From: Legionellales bacterium
GTDB lineage: Bacteria; Pseudomonadota; Gammaproteobacteria; Legionellales; Legionellaceae
Assembly: GCA_020050595.1 (NCBI GenBank)
Contig: JAGVKL010000064.1
Location: 1-61,315, forward strand
DNA: 61,315 bases
Reading direction: 5' to 3'
In this document: positions 1 to 8,793 of the stretch, piece by piece
Position numbering within the stretch: the stretch's first letter is position 1
Layout: the number at the start of each line of letters is the position of its first letter
The notes under the pieces: model-generated
Told to the model about the DNA's origin: nothing
Databases searched by the model: none
What the model saw: only the letters and a program-made list of their open reading frames with translations
Translations under genes and position numbers: made by a program

Positions 1-5
1 GCGAC

Positions 6-112
6 GCTCTATAGGGTAGGACGTTGTATGTTAGACAAACCCGCATCCCTGCGATCGCTGCATACATCCCTGTATGCAACGGTCTAACATACAACGTCCC
101 ACCCTATAGAGC
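6..112. repeat. Long inverted repeat (31-bp arms)
   Basis: Arms at 6-36 and 82-112 are reverse complements with one mismatch. The 45-bp loop holds its own small hairpin (CATACA/TGTATG at 61-76) and the word CATCCCTG/CATCCCTGT twice. No ORF lies inside. The structure resembles a non-autonomous palindromic element or a strong hairpin; function unknown. Confidence 0.8.
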
Positions 113-264
113 TCTTTTCATGCCTCATTGTGATCAAGAGTCAGGGGCGTGACCGAGCCCGCCCGAACCCGTAATGATTTATTTTTTAACAACAGCGTTC
201 TGATTATGCGAGAGTCAGTGCCGTGTTCGGCATTTTCCTTCAGTTGATGCGATTACCTGAATGC

Positions 265-2049
265 TTACCTGGGAGCAGGGGGTCTGGTTTCTCCGTCCCC
301 TTCATCTTCATCTTCATCTTCATCTTTAGCTTCTTGTGGCCCGTTTTCTCCAACGGTTGTCGAGGGAGCTCCAGGACCAGTAGTAAGGCTTGTGGTTGAG
401 TGGCTCTCCGGTTCCTTCGTAAGTTCGCTGAGTTGTTCATGGGCACGCGCTCTTTCTTCATTTAAGAGTAAATACATACTGCTTGTCTTTATCTCATCAG
501 TTTTTCTTGCCATTGATGATTGAAGGTTCCTAAGATCATCAAGTGTGGCACCTTCTTTCTCCTCAAGCGCACTGAGCTCCTGCTTAAATTCTTCAGCAAT
601 ATCAAGGTAATGAAGGTTATCGTATAAGAGAGCTCTCATCCATTTGAACCCAGCCATTTGTTTGGTAACCCATTCAAAAAAAGGGGCTTTGGAAAATTTA
701 ATGATGGGATCATTTTTTATTTGCGCTACATAAATATCGAGCGTGCTTTTCAAAGCCCTTATCTCAATCATTAGCTCATGATTCATCATTGCCAAAGCAT
801 GAATATCCTCAGCACTGGCTGCTTTAAGATCCTCTTTTTTCATATCTGATGAAGCAGCAGCCAACCTTTCGCTTTGCTCTTCTATATGGGTAGCGATTTT
901 TGTATTGAAATGTTGCTTAAATGCCTTAAATCGGTCTTGTTCACTGACTCCTAGAGCTACTGCTGTTTTACCGGCTGCAGCCGTTGCTAATTCCCTAACA
1001 GGTGTAATGATCCGAGCCATAAACGATCCAATTGTTGAGTTAGCAACCGCACTTATCCCCCGAGAAACGACACGTCCCACGGTAGAATCAGAAATAGCTC
1101 CTGCCAACTGAATAGTGCCTTCGATTACTCTACTACCAGCCGTTTTGTTAGCCGCAGCATGCTCTTTTGCCTGATCCCACAGTGCCTGAGCTTCTGCAAT
1201 TTGTTCATCAGTCAGTTGTCGCCCTGCTGGAGCCAATGTTGCCCGGAAGTTATCAAAAGTCATTTCCTCCATTGTCGAGGCGTTAGTGACAAACGCCTCC
1301 ATTTTTTTAGAAAGGTATAAGCTATTCAGCATGGTTTGTATTTTCTGAAGCTCCACTTTAATCGGATCGATTTTACTCAAAATAGCTGACCTTCCTTCTT
1401 CGTATGAGTCAGCCTTGATTTCCTGTGAAAGTGTTTCAACCAAGGATAGGATGTGGTTTTTATATTGTTCTGTAAGTGTTTTAGGTTTAAATAGATCAGC
1501 TGCGACGTTAGTAGCCTCAGGAAATAATTCTATAAACTTGGCGTGCGCCTGAGTTGCAATAGCAGGGTTTCTAGCGCAATAATTTTTAATCGCTCGCCTT
1601 AAGTATTGAGCCTCTGTTGCTACCTGGGGCTTATTTTGCTCCACACCAGGGCCGAACATAGGCATCCCGTTTTGGATGAGGGTTATGGGCGATACAACCT
1701 CTTGAAATCGGCATTGAGACCGATAGTAGACGATGGCAAGCAACAGGCTTTGTTCATCAACAATGTTTGGAACATAATGGCTAGAATCCGGTATCTGAGA
1801 ACCAAGCTGTTTTTCTACACGTTCTAGTCTAGCTTTAATGCCCATGCCGACGGAGAGATTGCCCTCAATAGAAGCTCCAAGGCAGGCCATCTTGTTGATA
1901 ACTATCCAAGGTCCAGGGTTATCATCTGTCTCTAGGTCGGTATTCGTATCGGGGGTAAATCGCTCTGGATAATCAACCCCATAGGACTTGGCGAGCCTGC
2001 GAGTCTCTGTGTCTAACTGTGTCCACCATTCTGTTAGTGTCTGGGGCAT
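265..2049 (-). CDS. Unknown 594-aa helical protein with acidic C-terminus; possible Dot/Icm effector
   Basis: I do not recognise a family. The protein has no signal peptide. It has a moderately hydrophobic Ala/Gly/Ser-rich stretch around residues 310-365, then long charged helices likely to form coiled coils (about 385-550). It ends in a low-complexity tail with an alternating Glu/Asp run (about 575-586) and RPPAPR. The acidic run is encoded by four 6-bp tandem units at 301-324. Helical, coiled-coil and acid-rich C-terminal features are common among Dot/Icm substrates, and the machine is encoded in this window, so effector status is a reasonable but unproven inference. The start at 2049 lacks a good Shine-Dalgarno site. 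It is convergent to no close neighbour and stands alone. Confidence 0.6.
   Translation of the reverse strand: MPQTLTEWWTQLDTETRRLAKSYGVDYPERFTPDTNTDLETDDNPGPWIVINKMACLGASIEGNLSVGMGIKARLERVEKQLGSQIPDSSHYVPNIVDEQSLLLAIVYYRSQCRFQEVVSPITLIQNGMPMFGPGVEQNKPQVATEAQYLRRAIKNYCARNPAIATQAHAKFIELFPEATNVAADLFKPKTLTEQYKNHILSLVETLSQEIKADSYEEGRSAILSKIDPIKVELQKIQTMLNSLYLSKKMEAFVTNASTMEEMTFDNFRATLAPAGRQLTDEQIAEAQALWDQAKEHAAANKTAGSRVIEGTIQLAGAISDSTVGRVVSRGISAVANSTIGSFMARIITPVRELATAAAGKTAVALGVSEQDRFKAFKQHFNTKIATHIEEQSERLAAASSDMKKEDLKAASAEDIHALAMMNHELMIEIRALKSTLDIYVAQIKNDPIIKFSKAPFFEWVTKQMAGFKWMRALLYDNLHYLDIAEEFKQELSALEEKEGATLDDLRNLQSSMARKTDEIKTSSMYLLLNEERARAHEQLSELTKEPESHSTTSLTTGPGAPSTTVGENGPQEAKDEDEDEDEGDGETRPPAPR
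301..324. repeat. Hexanucleotide tandem repeat (TTCATC x4)
   Basis: Four perfect TTCATC units lie inside the 594-aa gene and encode its alternating Glu/Asp run. Unit gain or loss would keep the reading frame and only change the length of the acidic tail. Confidence 0.85.
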
Positions 2050-2250
2050 ATCATGATCAAAAAAATGGTATCCTTACTCACAGTCTAGCATAAACGGTGT
2101 GATACTGTTGAAAGAGGTCTAGGTTCTTCTTGGGTGGGCATTGTTGAAATAATGGAAATAGGGAGATATGAGCGTAGGGTTTTCAGAGCTGCTATTCTTG
2201 ATTTTCTTGAGCGCCTTAGTCCCTTTGTAGCAAACATCGAAAAAGACGCC

Positions 2251-2319
2251 CGTCATCCTGGAACGAAGCAAAGGATCTGCTGATGCTCGGGAGATGTCTC
2301 GCTATGATCGATATGACGT
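2251..2319. repeat. Interspersed repeat, CGTCAT...ATGACG family
   Basis: Begins CGTCATCCTGGAACGAAGC, continues through AAGGATCT and GGGAGATGT, and ends in ATGACG. It is similar to 5044-5112 and to a short fragment at 21327-21356, so it is a dispersed non-coding element. Confidence 0.5.
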
Positions 2320-2384
2320 GTCTCTTTGGGAGGTCTACATAGCATAATTTAGGTAATTTAATTTATAACTATGCAATTTAGAAC

Positions 2385-2413
2385 TTGTTTCCTCTTGTAT
2401 GTCTTGCTAAAAT
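2385..2413 (+). promoter_or_regulatory. Likely sigma70 promoter of rpsO-pnp
   Basis: TTGTTT (2385-2390), a 17-bp spacer and TAAAAT (2408-2413) stand 52 bp before rpsO in an AT-rich stretch. Assignment is by consensus match only. Confidence 0.5.
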
Positions 2414-2465
2414 GCTCGCCTTTGAAAAAAAAGATACATGCTTTTGATAATATCCAGGAGTAACT

Positions 2466-2741
2466 ATGTCGCTAACGAGCGCACAAAAAGCAGAAATTGT
2501 GAATGAATTTAAACGAGCTGACAAAGATACAGGTTCTCCAGAAGTTCAAGTTTCTTTAATGACGAACCGTATCCAATATTTGACCGATCACTTTAAAACA
2601 CACAGTAAAGATTTCCATTCTCGTCGTGGTTTACAGACGTTGGTTAATAAACGCCGTAAATTACTTAAGTATTTAAAAACCGCGGATCAAGATCGTTATA
2701 CGGCATTAATCCAACGCCTTGGTCTTCGTGATTCTTATTAA
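2466..2741 (+). CDS. rpsO: 30S ribosomal protein S15
   Basis: A 91-aa protein of normal S15 length. It carries the family hallmarks [32 protein letters not shown] and the C-terminal [10 protein letters not shown]...RY segment. S15 binds 16S rRNA in the central domain of the small subunit. An AGGAG Shine-Dalgarno site lies just before the ATG. It is followed by pnp, the usual rpsO-pnp order of gammaproteobacteria, with a terminator-like hairpin between them. Confidence 0.98.
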   Translation: MSLTSAQKAEIVNEFKRADKDTGSPEVQVSLMTNRIQYLTDHFKTHSKDFHSRRGLQTLVNKRRKLLKYLKTADQDRYTALIQRLGLRDSY

Positions 2742-2795
2742 GAGGGACTTTCATGCCAGGTGGCATTGATAGAGTAACCCAATTTGGCTAAATAA

Positions 2796-2823
2796 AAGGC
2801 GCAGGTTTCTGCGCCTTTTTTTT
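2796..2823 (+). terminator. Rho-independent terminator between rpsO and pnp
   Basis: The stem AAGGCGCAG / CTGCGCCTT is followed by a run of T. In this operon such a hairpin gives partial termination, with pnp transcribed by read-through or from its own promoter. Confidence 0.85.
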
Positions 2824-2835
2824 GAGGTAATAAAA

Positions 2836-4998
2836 GTGTCTAAAATTACAAAAGAAATTCAATTCGGAGAACATACGCTTGTTCTTGAGTCAGGTGAAAT
2901 AGCCCGGCAGGCTGATGGTGCTGTTTTTGCCAGCATGAATGGTACGCAAGTTTTGGTGACTGTTGTAGGAAAAAAAGAGGGTGCTGAAAAAAATAGCTTT
3001 TTCCCTTTAACCGTAAATTATCAAGAAAAAAGTTACGCTGCCGGGAAAATTCCTGGTGGTTTTAATAAGCGCGAAGGGCGTCCTAGTGAGCATGAAACCT
3101 TAGTATCTCGTTTAATTGACCGTCCGTTGCGCCCTTTATTTCCTGATGATTTCTTTAATGAAGTGCAAATTATCGCTACAGTAATGTCGTTAAACCCTGA
3201 TGTTCCCGCTGATGTTATCGCAATGATTGGGGCTTCGGCGGCACTCGCTATTTCTGGGATTCCTTTTCACCACCCTATTGGAGCGGCTCGCGTTGGCTAT
3301 GCGGATGGCGTTTATTTACTCAACCCAGGCCCTAAAGCAACATCAGAACTTGATTTAGTTGTAGCAGGTACGCACGATGCTATCTTAATGGTGGAATCAG
3401 AAGCCCAAGAGTTAAGCGAGGAAGTCATGTTAGGCGCGGTGCTTTTCGGTCATGAAATGATGAAAAGCGTTATTCACGGCATTAACGAATTAGCCCAGGA
3501 AGTGGGTAAACCCAAGTGGAATTGGACACCTCCTCAAGCTAACGATGAGTTAAAAAAACAAGTAGCCGCGCTGGCTACAAAAGAATTAACCGAGGCTTAC
3601 TTATTGAAAGATAAGGCAGAGCGCTATCAACGCTTAGCTGAGTTAAGGCAAAAATTTGTAGATGCTTTGGTTGCTGAGCAAGAGGATTTAGCAGGCGATG
3701 TAGTAATGAATCATATTAGCACGCTTGAAAAAGAAATTGTGCGTAAACGCATTTTAGACGGTGAGCCACGTATTGATGGCCGTGATCATAAAACCGTAAG
3801 ACCTATTACTATTCGTACCAAAATTTTAGATAGAGCCCACGGCTCTGTTTTATTTACACGTGGCGAAACCCAAGCCATTGTTGCTGCGACGCTGGGTAAT
3901 GAACGCGACGCTCAAATTTTAGATAAGCTCGATGGAGAGGTAAGAGATAAATTCATGCTGCACTACAATTTCCCTCCTTATTCTGTAGGTGAGACGGGGA
4001 TGGTCGGTAGTCCTAAGCGACGAGAGGTAGGTCATGGTCGATTGGCTCGCCGTAGTTTAATGGCCGTACTTCCTAAGGCAGACGAATTTCCGTATGTACT
4101 GCGTGTTGTCTCTGAAATTACCGAATCCAATGGTTCAAGCTCGATGGCTACTGTTTGTGGTACAAGTCTTGCATTGATGGATGCCGGCGTACCGATTAAA
4201 GCCCCCGTAGCCGGTGTTGCGATGGGACTTATTAAAGAAAATGATCGTTTTGCTGTCCTTACGGATATTTTAGGCGATGAAGATCACCTTGGTGATATGG
4301 ATTTCAAAGTAGCAGGTACGGAAAAAGGTGTAACTGCATTACAGATGGATATAAAAATTACTGGTATCACTAAAGAGATCATGGAAGAAGCGCTTGATCA
4401 GGCTCATGCAGGCCGGGCCCACATTTTAGGCGTGATGAACAACGCTTTAGCACAGCATCGTGGCGAGTTATCGGAGCATGCCCCAAGAATTGTGACCATG
4501 AAAGTGCCTGAAGATAAAATCCGCACCATTATTGGTAAGGGCGGTGTCACCATTAAAGGTTTGATCGATGCAACAGGGGTATCGATTGATATCGATGACT
4601 CAGGTGTTGTGCAGTTATTCTCACCCAATATGTCTGCTTTAGAAGAAGCGCAACGTCAAATCAAAGCATTGATTGCCGAGGTTGAGGTAGGGCAAACCTA
4701 TCATGGTAAAGTGAGTAAGATAGTCGAATTCGGTGCTTTTATTAATTTATTGCCTGGCAAAGATGGCTTATTGCACATTTCCCAAATTTGCGCTGACCGC
4801 TCACAAAAAGTGGAAGAGGTATTAAAAGAAGGGCAAGAAATCGATGTATTTGTCGCTGGTATTGATAAACAGGGCCGAGTGAAATTAGAGTGGAAAGATA
4901 AACCAGCAGGCATTGCCCCCGCTGCGCCTAAAGAAGAGCCCAAAGTTGTTGAGGAAGATATAGGTTCAGAGGAAGATATTTCTGATTCTGAACAGTAG
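2836..4998 (+). CDS. pnp: Polyribonucleotide nucleotidyltransferase (PNPase)
   Basis: PNPase degrades RNA 3' to 5' by phosphorolysis and is a degradosome component. The 720-aa protein has two RNase PH cores, a KH domain ([12 protein letters not shown] near residue 565) and an S1 domain (from about 620, with [19 protein letters not shown]). The second core holds the DMDFKVAGT catalytic motif near residue 486. The C-terminal tail is acidic and Pro/Ala-rich. Translation starts at GTG 2836, 5 bp after a GAGGTAATAAA stretch; no better start exists. It follows rpsO in the conserved order. Confidence 0.98.
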   Translation: MSKITKEIQFGEHTLVLESGEIARQADGAVFASMNGTQVLVTVVGKKEGAEKNSFFPLTVNYQEKSYAAGKIPGGFNKREGRPSEHETLVSRLIDRPLRPLFPDDFFNEVQIIATVMSLNPDVPADVIAMIGASAALAISGIPFHHPIGAARVGYADGVYLLNPGPKATSELDLVVAGTHDAILMVESEAQELSEEVMLGAVLFGHEMMKSVIHGINELAQEVGKPKWNWTPPQANDELKKQVAALATKELTEAYLLKDKAERYQRLAELRQKFVDALVAEQEDLAGDVVMNHISTLEKEIVRKRILDGEPRIDGRDHKTVRPITIRTKILDRAHGSVLFTRGETQAIVAATLGNERDAQILDKLDGEVRDKFMLHYNFPPYSVGETGMVGSPKRREVGHGRLARRSLMAVLPKADEFPYVLRVVSEITESNGSSSMATVCGTSLALMDAGVPIKAPVAGVAMGLIKENDRFAVLTDILGDEDHLGDMDFKVAGTEKGVTALQMDIKITGITKEIMEEALDQAHAGRAHILGVMNNALAQHRGELSEHAPRIVTMKVPEDKIRTIIGKGGVTIKGLIDATGVSIDIDDSGVVQLFSPNMSALEEAQRQIKALIAEVEVGQTYHGKVSKIVEFGAFINLLPGKDGLLHISQICADRSQKVEEVLKEGQEIDVFVAGIDKQGRVKLEWKDKPAGIAPAAPKEEPKVVEEDIGSEEDISDSEQ

Positions 4999-5043
4999 TA
5001 GCCTTCTCGCGTTGCTTGCAAAGACGAATGTAATTGTAAATGC

Positions 5044-5112
5044 CGTCATTGCGAGCATCTGGCGAAGGATCTCCTGAATCTTGGGAAATGTTTCGCTTCG
5101 CTCAACATGACA
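5044..5112. repeat. Interspersed repeat, CGTCAT...ATGACA family
   Basis: Starts CGTCATTGCGAGC, contains GAAGGATCTCCTG, and ends with ATGTTTCGCTTCGCTCAACA TGACA. It is a copy of the small dispersed repeat seen at 2251-2319 and lies between the convergent pnp and the 311-aa gene. Confidence 0.6.
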
Positions 5113-5158
5113 TATGTCTTAAACCTAGAAAAAGCAGCAGCCCTGGTAGTGAGACTGA

Positions 5159-6094
5159 CTAAGACCATCCCAGCCTACCAAAACCTCCTCCTGCTCCACC
5201 ATCCATTTTCTCATCGGAATCATCCTCGTCAGCAACTTTAGCAACTTTCAAAAAGGCTGCTGCATAACGAAAGAGCGATGGGGCAGGTACTCTTGCCCAT
5301 GGAAGTTCGGATAAAAGTTGGAAATCTTCCCCATAAAATAAAATATGCGGATTTCTCCCAAACCGCAGATGATCTCGAAAAGCTGCGCGCATTTCACTAT
5401 TAGTAACGCCAAGATCGTAAGCAGCTTTATTAATCACACGTCCCCAATCAATTCCAGCAACAATAACATGCGCGATCGATGTTCTATCACGTTCTCGTGA
5501 GATAAGTAACAATTTACATGCACGCCGATAAGCAGGGCCTATTACAGGATCTGGTACAGCAGGTATAGGGCGACCGCCGGGGCGTAAAAGATAAGCTTTA
5601 TGTCGTCTTAAAAATTGAAGATGCGCGCTTGTTGCCGACTCTAAACCTTCTCTGGGAGCGCGTCTTTTATCAAGAGCGATCTCCATCACCGGGTTATTAA
5701 GGGAATTGGCATAAGTAAAAGTAAAGCCCCTCCTGCTTAAATTTTCTATGGCGATTTCTTGAGATTTAGCCAGGCCGAAAACTAAATCGCCTTGTTTAAA
5801 ATTAGCATATAAACTTTTTGAGACAGGCGTGGCAGCAGCGCTTAGGGAGCAACGAGGTTTCACCGTGATTATTTCATGATCAGCCGGCGGTGGTGTTGTG
5901 TGTGCTGCCTGAGGGGTAAGAAGCAATTTAGCAGTAATCGTAGCATAAGATGCTGCGCTTACCCCGCTGTCGCCAGCTCCTCCAGCTGCCACACGGACAC
6001 GGCCATACCGCCCGCTATCTCTACCCGTATCTTCAGCAATAAGTCTTCGTGCGGCCATAGCTAGGTGCTTCCGCATTTCTTCACTCGGTACCAT
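5159..6094 (-). CDS. Unknown 311-aa protein; possible effector
   Basis: I do not recognise a family. The N-terminal 60 residues are basic and Ala/Gly/Ser-rich. The middle (about 90-230) has mixed helix/strand content with many Arg residues. The C-terminus is DEDDSDEKMDGGAGGGFG followed by a short tail. There is no signal peptide or clear membrane segment. An acidic patch close to a glycine-rich C-terminus resembles some Dot/Icm substrates, but that is weak evidence. It lies 17 bp upstream of folE on the same strand as the next two genes (all minus), so it may be read through from folE. Confidence 0.6.
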   Translation of the reverse strand: MVPSEEMRKHLAMAARRLIAEDTGRDSGRYGRVRVAAGGAGDSGVSAASYATITAKLLLTPQAAHTTPPPADHEIITVKPRCSLSAAATPVSKSLYANFKQGDLVFGLAKSQEIAIENLSRRGFTFTYANSLNNPVMEIALDKRRAPREGLESATSAHLQFLRRHKAYLLRPGGRPIPAVPDPVIGPAYRRACKLLLISRERDRTSIAHVIVAGIDWGRVINKAAYDLGVTNSEMRAAFRDHLRFGRNPHILFYGEDFQLLSELPWARVPAPSLFRYAAAFLKVAKVADEDDSDEKMDGGAGGGFGRLGWS

Positions 6095-6111
6095 TAACGT
6101 ATCTCACTAGC

Positions 6112-6651
6112 CTATCGGATTAGATTCAAAAATTCCATTCGGCTGCTGGGGTTGCTACGCATGTCTCCTAACATCACCGACGTCGTCATTACCGAGTTTT
6201 GTTTTTCTACCCCTCGCATCATCATACACAGATGGCGAGCTTCCATGACTACGGCAACACCACGAGCCTCGGTAATAGTAGCAATGCAATGAGCTACTTC
6301 TGTAGTTAATCGTTCTTGAATTTGCAAACGCCTCGCGAAGTAATCCACAATACGAGCAATTTTTGAGAGACCTAGCACTTTTCCTTTCGGCAGGTAACCT
6401 ACGTGACATTTTCCAAAAAAGGGTAATAAATGGTGCTCACACATGGAGTACATTTCAATGTCCTTCACGATGACCATCTCATTCATATCCGATTCAAACA
6501 ATGCATCATTGATAATTTCATCAAGACTTTCGTTATAACCTTTAGTCAAATAACGCATGGCTTTGGCAGCGCGCTCAGGCGTTTGCTCTAAGCCTTCTCG
6601 ATCGACATCTTCGCCGATTTCTTTTAATAATTTTTTATATAATTCGTGCAT
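6112..6651 (-). CDS. folE: GTP cyclohydrolase I
   Basis: Converts GTP to 7,8-dihydroneopterin triphosphate, the first step of folate synthesis. The 179-aa protein has the zinc ligands in [11 protein letters not shown] (Cys71, His74) and HLCMMMRGV (Cys142), plus the substrate-binding [18 protein letters not shown] segment. Length is typical of the short proteobacterial form. It sits 12 bp downstream of the HIT-protein gene and is probably co-transcribed with it. Confidence 0.97.
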   Translation of the reverse strand: MHELYKKLLKEIGEDVDREGLEQTPERAAKAMRYLTKGYNESLDEIINDALFESDMNEMVIVKDIEMYSMCEHHLLPFFGKCHVGYLPKGKVLGLSKIARIVDYFARRLQIQERLTTEVAHCIATITEARGVAVVMEARHLCMMMRGVEKQNSVMTTSVMLGDMRSNPSSRMEFLNLIR

Positions 6652-6663
6652 TTTAAAACCCTA

Positions 6664-7005
6664 TTAGCCAGGAGGCCAAGTCATTTGCCTTCCGCCTAAA
6701 AGATGTAAATGAATATGGTAAACAGCTTGTCCACCACCAGGATTAACATTAAAAACCAAGCGATACCCATCTTCGCTTAAACCCTCCATACGGGCTAATT
6801 TTTTCGCTGTTAGAACCATACGGCCTAGCAATTGTTCATCCGTGGTATCTACATCATTAATCGTTGCTATATGCTTTTTTGGAATAATGAGTAAGTGGGT
6901 AGGCGCCTGCGGCTCAATATCTCGAAAAGCCATCAGCTCTGTGTCCTCAAGCACAACGGTTGCAGGAATGGTCCTTGCTGCAATTTTGCAAAACAAACAA
7001 TCCAT
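6664..7005 (-). CDS. HIT-family nucleotide-binding hydrolase (HinT-like)
   Basis: A 113-aa histidine-triad protein with the active-site HIHLHLLGG at residues 97-105 and the N-terminal CLFCKI pair typical of HinT. HinT proteins hydrolyse purine nucleoside phosphoramidates. The start is placed at MDCLFCKI (7005), the conserved beginning; an in-frame ATG at 7023 would add six residues. It lies upstream of folE on the same strand. Confidence 0.93.
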   Translation of the reverse strand: MDCLFCKIAARTIPATVVLEDTELMAFRDIEPQAPTHLLIIPKKHIATINDVDTTDEQLLGRMVLTAKKLARMEGLSEDGYRLVFNVNPGGGQAVYHIHLHLLGGRQMTWPPG

Positions 7006-7082
7006 AGAAAATCCACTCACCATAGCAAATTCGCAATTATACGCTGTCTTCTTCTAGGTAACAATTTGTTTTAAAAATTCAG

Positions 7083-7186
7083 TTCTGTACATGACAAGCA
7101 GGTAGGAATCTATCTTCATAATAAAACATAAGCCTCTCTTCCACCCGCTTGGGATGACACCATCGCATACTAAAAAAATTGTTATG
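7083..7186. repeat. Interspersed repeat related to 20177-20276
   Basis: Shares ACATAAGCC, TTCCACCC, GGGATGACA and the end CGCATACTAAAAAAATT (here) with CGTACTAAAAAAATT (at 20256). It ends exactly where the toxin-antitoxin operator palindrome begins, so it may mark the edge of the inserted module. Confidence 0.6.
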
Positions 7187-7237
7187 TAGAAAAGTAACTA
7201 CATTTATGCTATATTTAATGTAGTTACTTTTCTACAT
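7184..7237. promoter_or_regulatory. Operator/promoter of the Phd-PIN toxin-antitoxin operon
   Basis: Two perfect 20-bp inverted arms, ATGTAGAAAAGTAACTACAT (7184-7203) and its reverse complement (7218-7237), flank an AT-rich core with -10-like TATGCT/TATATT. Each arm is itself partly palindromic (ATGTAG/CTACAT). Phd-type antitoxins bind such repeats to repress their own operon. Confidence 0.75.
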
Positions 7238-7253
7238 TAAAATGAGGTGTATT

Positions 7254-7511
7254 ATGTCCATTACCACATTTACGAGTCGTGAGTTTAATCAAGATGTAAG
7301 TAAAATTAAAAAAGCAACCATTCAAGGTCCTGTTTTTATTACGGATAGAGGTCATCCTGCCCATGTACTTCTATCCATCGAAGATTATTTAAAATTAACC
7401 AAAACTAAGGAAACCATCGTCGAATTATTAACTATGTCTGATGCAAGTGATATTGATTTTGAAGTGCCAAAATTAAAAGGTCCCTTTTATCGTTCCGAGG
7501 AGTTAGATTAA
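7254..7511 (+). CDS. Phd/YefM-type antitoxin
   Basis: An 85-aa protein beginning MSITTFTSREFNQDVSKIKK, with GPVFITDRGHPAHVLLSIEDY, the Phd/YefM DNA-binding fold. The C-terminal half (EVPKLKGPFYRSEELD) is the likely toxin-wrapping tail. The start at 7254 is chosen because GAGG (7245-7248) is correctly spaced for it; the in-frame ATG at 7242 is not. It overlaps the toxin gene by one base (TAATG) and is preceded by a strong palindrome, so self-repression is likely. Confidence 0.9.
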   Translation: MSITTFTSREFNQDVSKIKKATIQGPVFITDRGHPAHVLLSIEDYLKLTKTKETIVELLTMSDASDIDFEVPKLKGPFYRSEELD

Positions 7512-7936
7512 TGTATCTCCTGGACACCAATGTTATTTCTGAAATAAGAAAAGGATTAAAAGGTAATAATAAAGTAATTTCTTGGGCTAAGTCTGTTTCA
7601 ACATCAAGCTTATACCTTTCTGTTATTACAATTTTAGAGTTAGAGTTGGGAATCCTTCTCAAGGAGAGAAATGATCCTTCTCAAGGGGGGGTACTTCGAT
7701 CTTGGCTTAATTCGCATGTAATCCCCGCTTTTTCAGAGCGAATTTTGCCTATTGACAGGGCAGTAGCTCAATATTGTGCTAAATTACATGTCCCCAATCC
7801 TCGATCAGAAAGGGATGCTTTAATTGCAGCTACCGCGTTAGTTCACGGTATGACTATTGTAACTAGAAATACACAAGATTTTAGAGCGATACGCGTTGAG
7901 CTATATAATCCTTGGGAAGAGGGGTCGTGTGAATAA
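7511..7936 (+). CDS. PIN-domain ribonuclease toxin (VapC/FitB-like)
   Basis: A 141-aa PIN protein. The acidic metal-binding residues sit in MYLLDTNVIS (Asp5), ILELELG, SERDALIAATA and TRNTQDF. The closing ELYNPW is typical of FitB-like members. PIN toxins cleave RNA, often tRNA. The pairing with a Phd antitoxin and the overlapping start define a type II toxin-antitoxin operon. Its last 56 bp overlap the convergent lipase-like gene. Confidence 0.92.
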   Translation: MYLLDTNVISEIRKGLKGNNKVISWAKSVSTSSLYLSVITILELELGILLKERNDPSQGGVLRSWLNSHVIPAFSERILPIDRAVAQYCAKLHVPNPRSERDALIAATALVHGMTIVTRNTQDFRAIRVELYNPWEEGSCE

Positions 7937-8633
7937 AATGGCCGTGCTGTAAAAAATAGAGAATTTGTTTCTCAACTCGATTATTTCGCATCATAAAGGT
8001 GTGAGTGACGGGAAGTGCGATGAAATCATCCATTTGCCGCATTTTAGTGCTTGATACCGCTACTTTGCCGTCGTTGGGCTCGTTAAATACGATACGACCC
8101 AGTGGATTAAGATTATAGCTTCCGGCAATCACGCCAATTTTATAAGGCCCTTGGATTAATGAAATATCTCTTTTACTTGTAGCTAATTGATCAATAGAAG
8201 GGCCTAATAAAAACTCTAAAAACCATTTGTTTTGAAATAAATCAACCCAAGGGCTTCCATGATTAGGAGGGCTCATCATGACAATATGATCCAATTGAGG
8301 AAGTCTATTTTTTTCTAAATAACGCTCTAAAATAATTCCGCCAATGGAATGTGTGACAAAATGAATATGCTTAGGATGATGTTTCAAACATTGCGTAACC
8401 ATAAAAGGGATATAAACCTCTGCGACCTCTTCCATGGATTTTTTAGTAGAAGGATAGTTCTGATTAATCACTATATAATGATGACTTTTTAGAGCTTCTT
8501 CTAATTTAAACATAGAGCAACGAGTGCGCCCTAAACCATGCAGTAATATGACGCAGTCATCAGAGCCCGACGCACTGATCGTTGGGCAAAAAAAGCAGCT
8601 GAAAAGGGTTAAAACCATAAATATAATTTTCAT
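7881..8633 (-). CDS. Secreted alpha/beta-hydrolase, lipase-like
   Basis: A 250-aa protein with an N-terminal signal peptide (about residues 1-21, ending near ISASG). It has an oxyanion-loop LLHGLGRTR, the nucleophile elbow THSIGG (Ser96) and PPNHGSPWVD, and a late His in LPVTHTF. This is the pattern of small lipases/esterases; the substrate is not predictable. The 3' end overlaps the toxin gene tail-to-tail by 56 bp, so the two convergent transcripts are complementary there. Confidence 0.85.
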   Translation of the reverse strand: MKIIFMVLTLFSCFFCPTISASGSDDCVILLHGLGRTRCSMFKLEEALKSHHYIVINQNYPSTKKSMEEVAEVYIPFMVTQCLKHHPKHIHFVTHSIGGIILERYLEKNRLPQLDHIVMMSPPNHGSPWVDLFQNKWFLEFLLGPSIDQLATSKRDISLIQGPYKIGVIAGSYNLNPLGRIVFNEPNDGKVAVSSTKMRQMDDFIALPVTHTFMMRNNRVEKQILYFLQHGHFIHTTPLPKDYIAQRVSL

Positions 8634-8793
8634 GGTCTAAAAATAACATGTTGCAAGAGCACAATTCCATAAAAAAAATGCGGTAAGATACGATTTTTTT
8701 GAAAGAATCTATTTCGAGCTATGTTTATTATTACTTTTCTTTTGAAAGTATTTTACGCATAATATCTCGTCTTAAATAGTCTACGGGTGTGAA

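Larger units (their letters stand above)
2050..2465. other. Intergenic region, 416 bp, with degenerate repeat and rpsO promoter
   Basis: No convincing ORF. The part at 2251-2319 is a degenerate copy of the CGTCAT...GGATCT...ATGACG interspersed repeat also seen at 5044-5112. The segment after 2340 is AT-rich and carries the likely rpsO promoter. The rest shows nothing I can assign. Confidence 0.5.

Noticed and set aside
905-1827. Plus-strand ORFs inside the 594-aa gene
   Set aside because: They are antisense to a long continuous frame and resemble no protein family.
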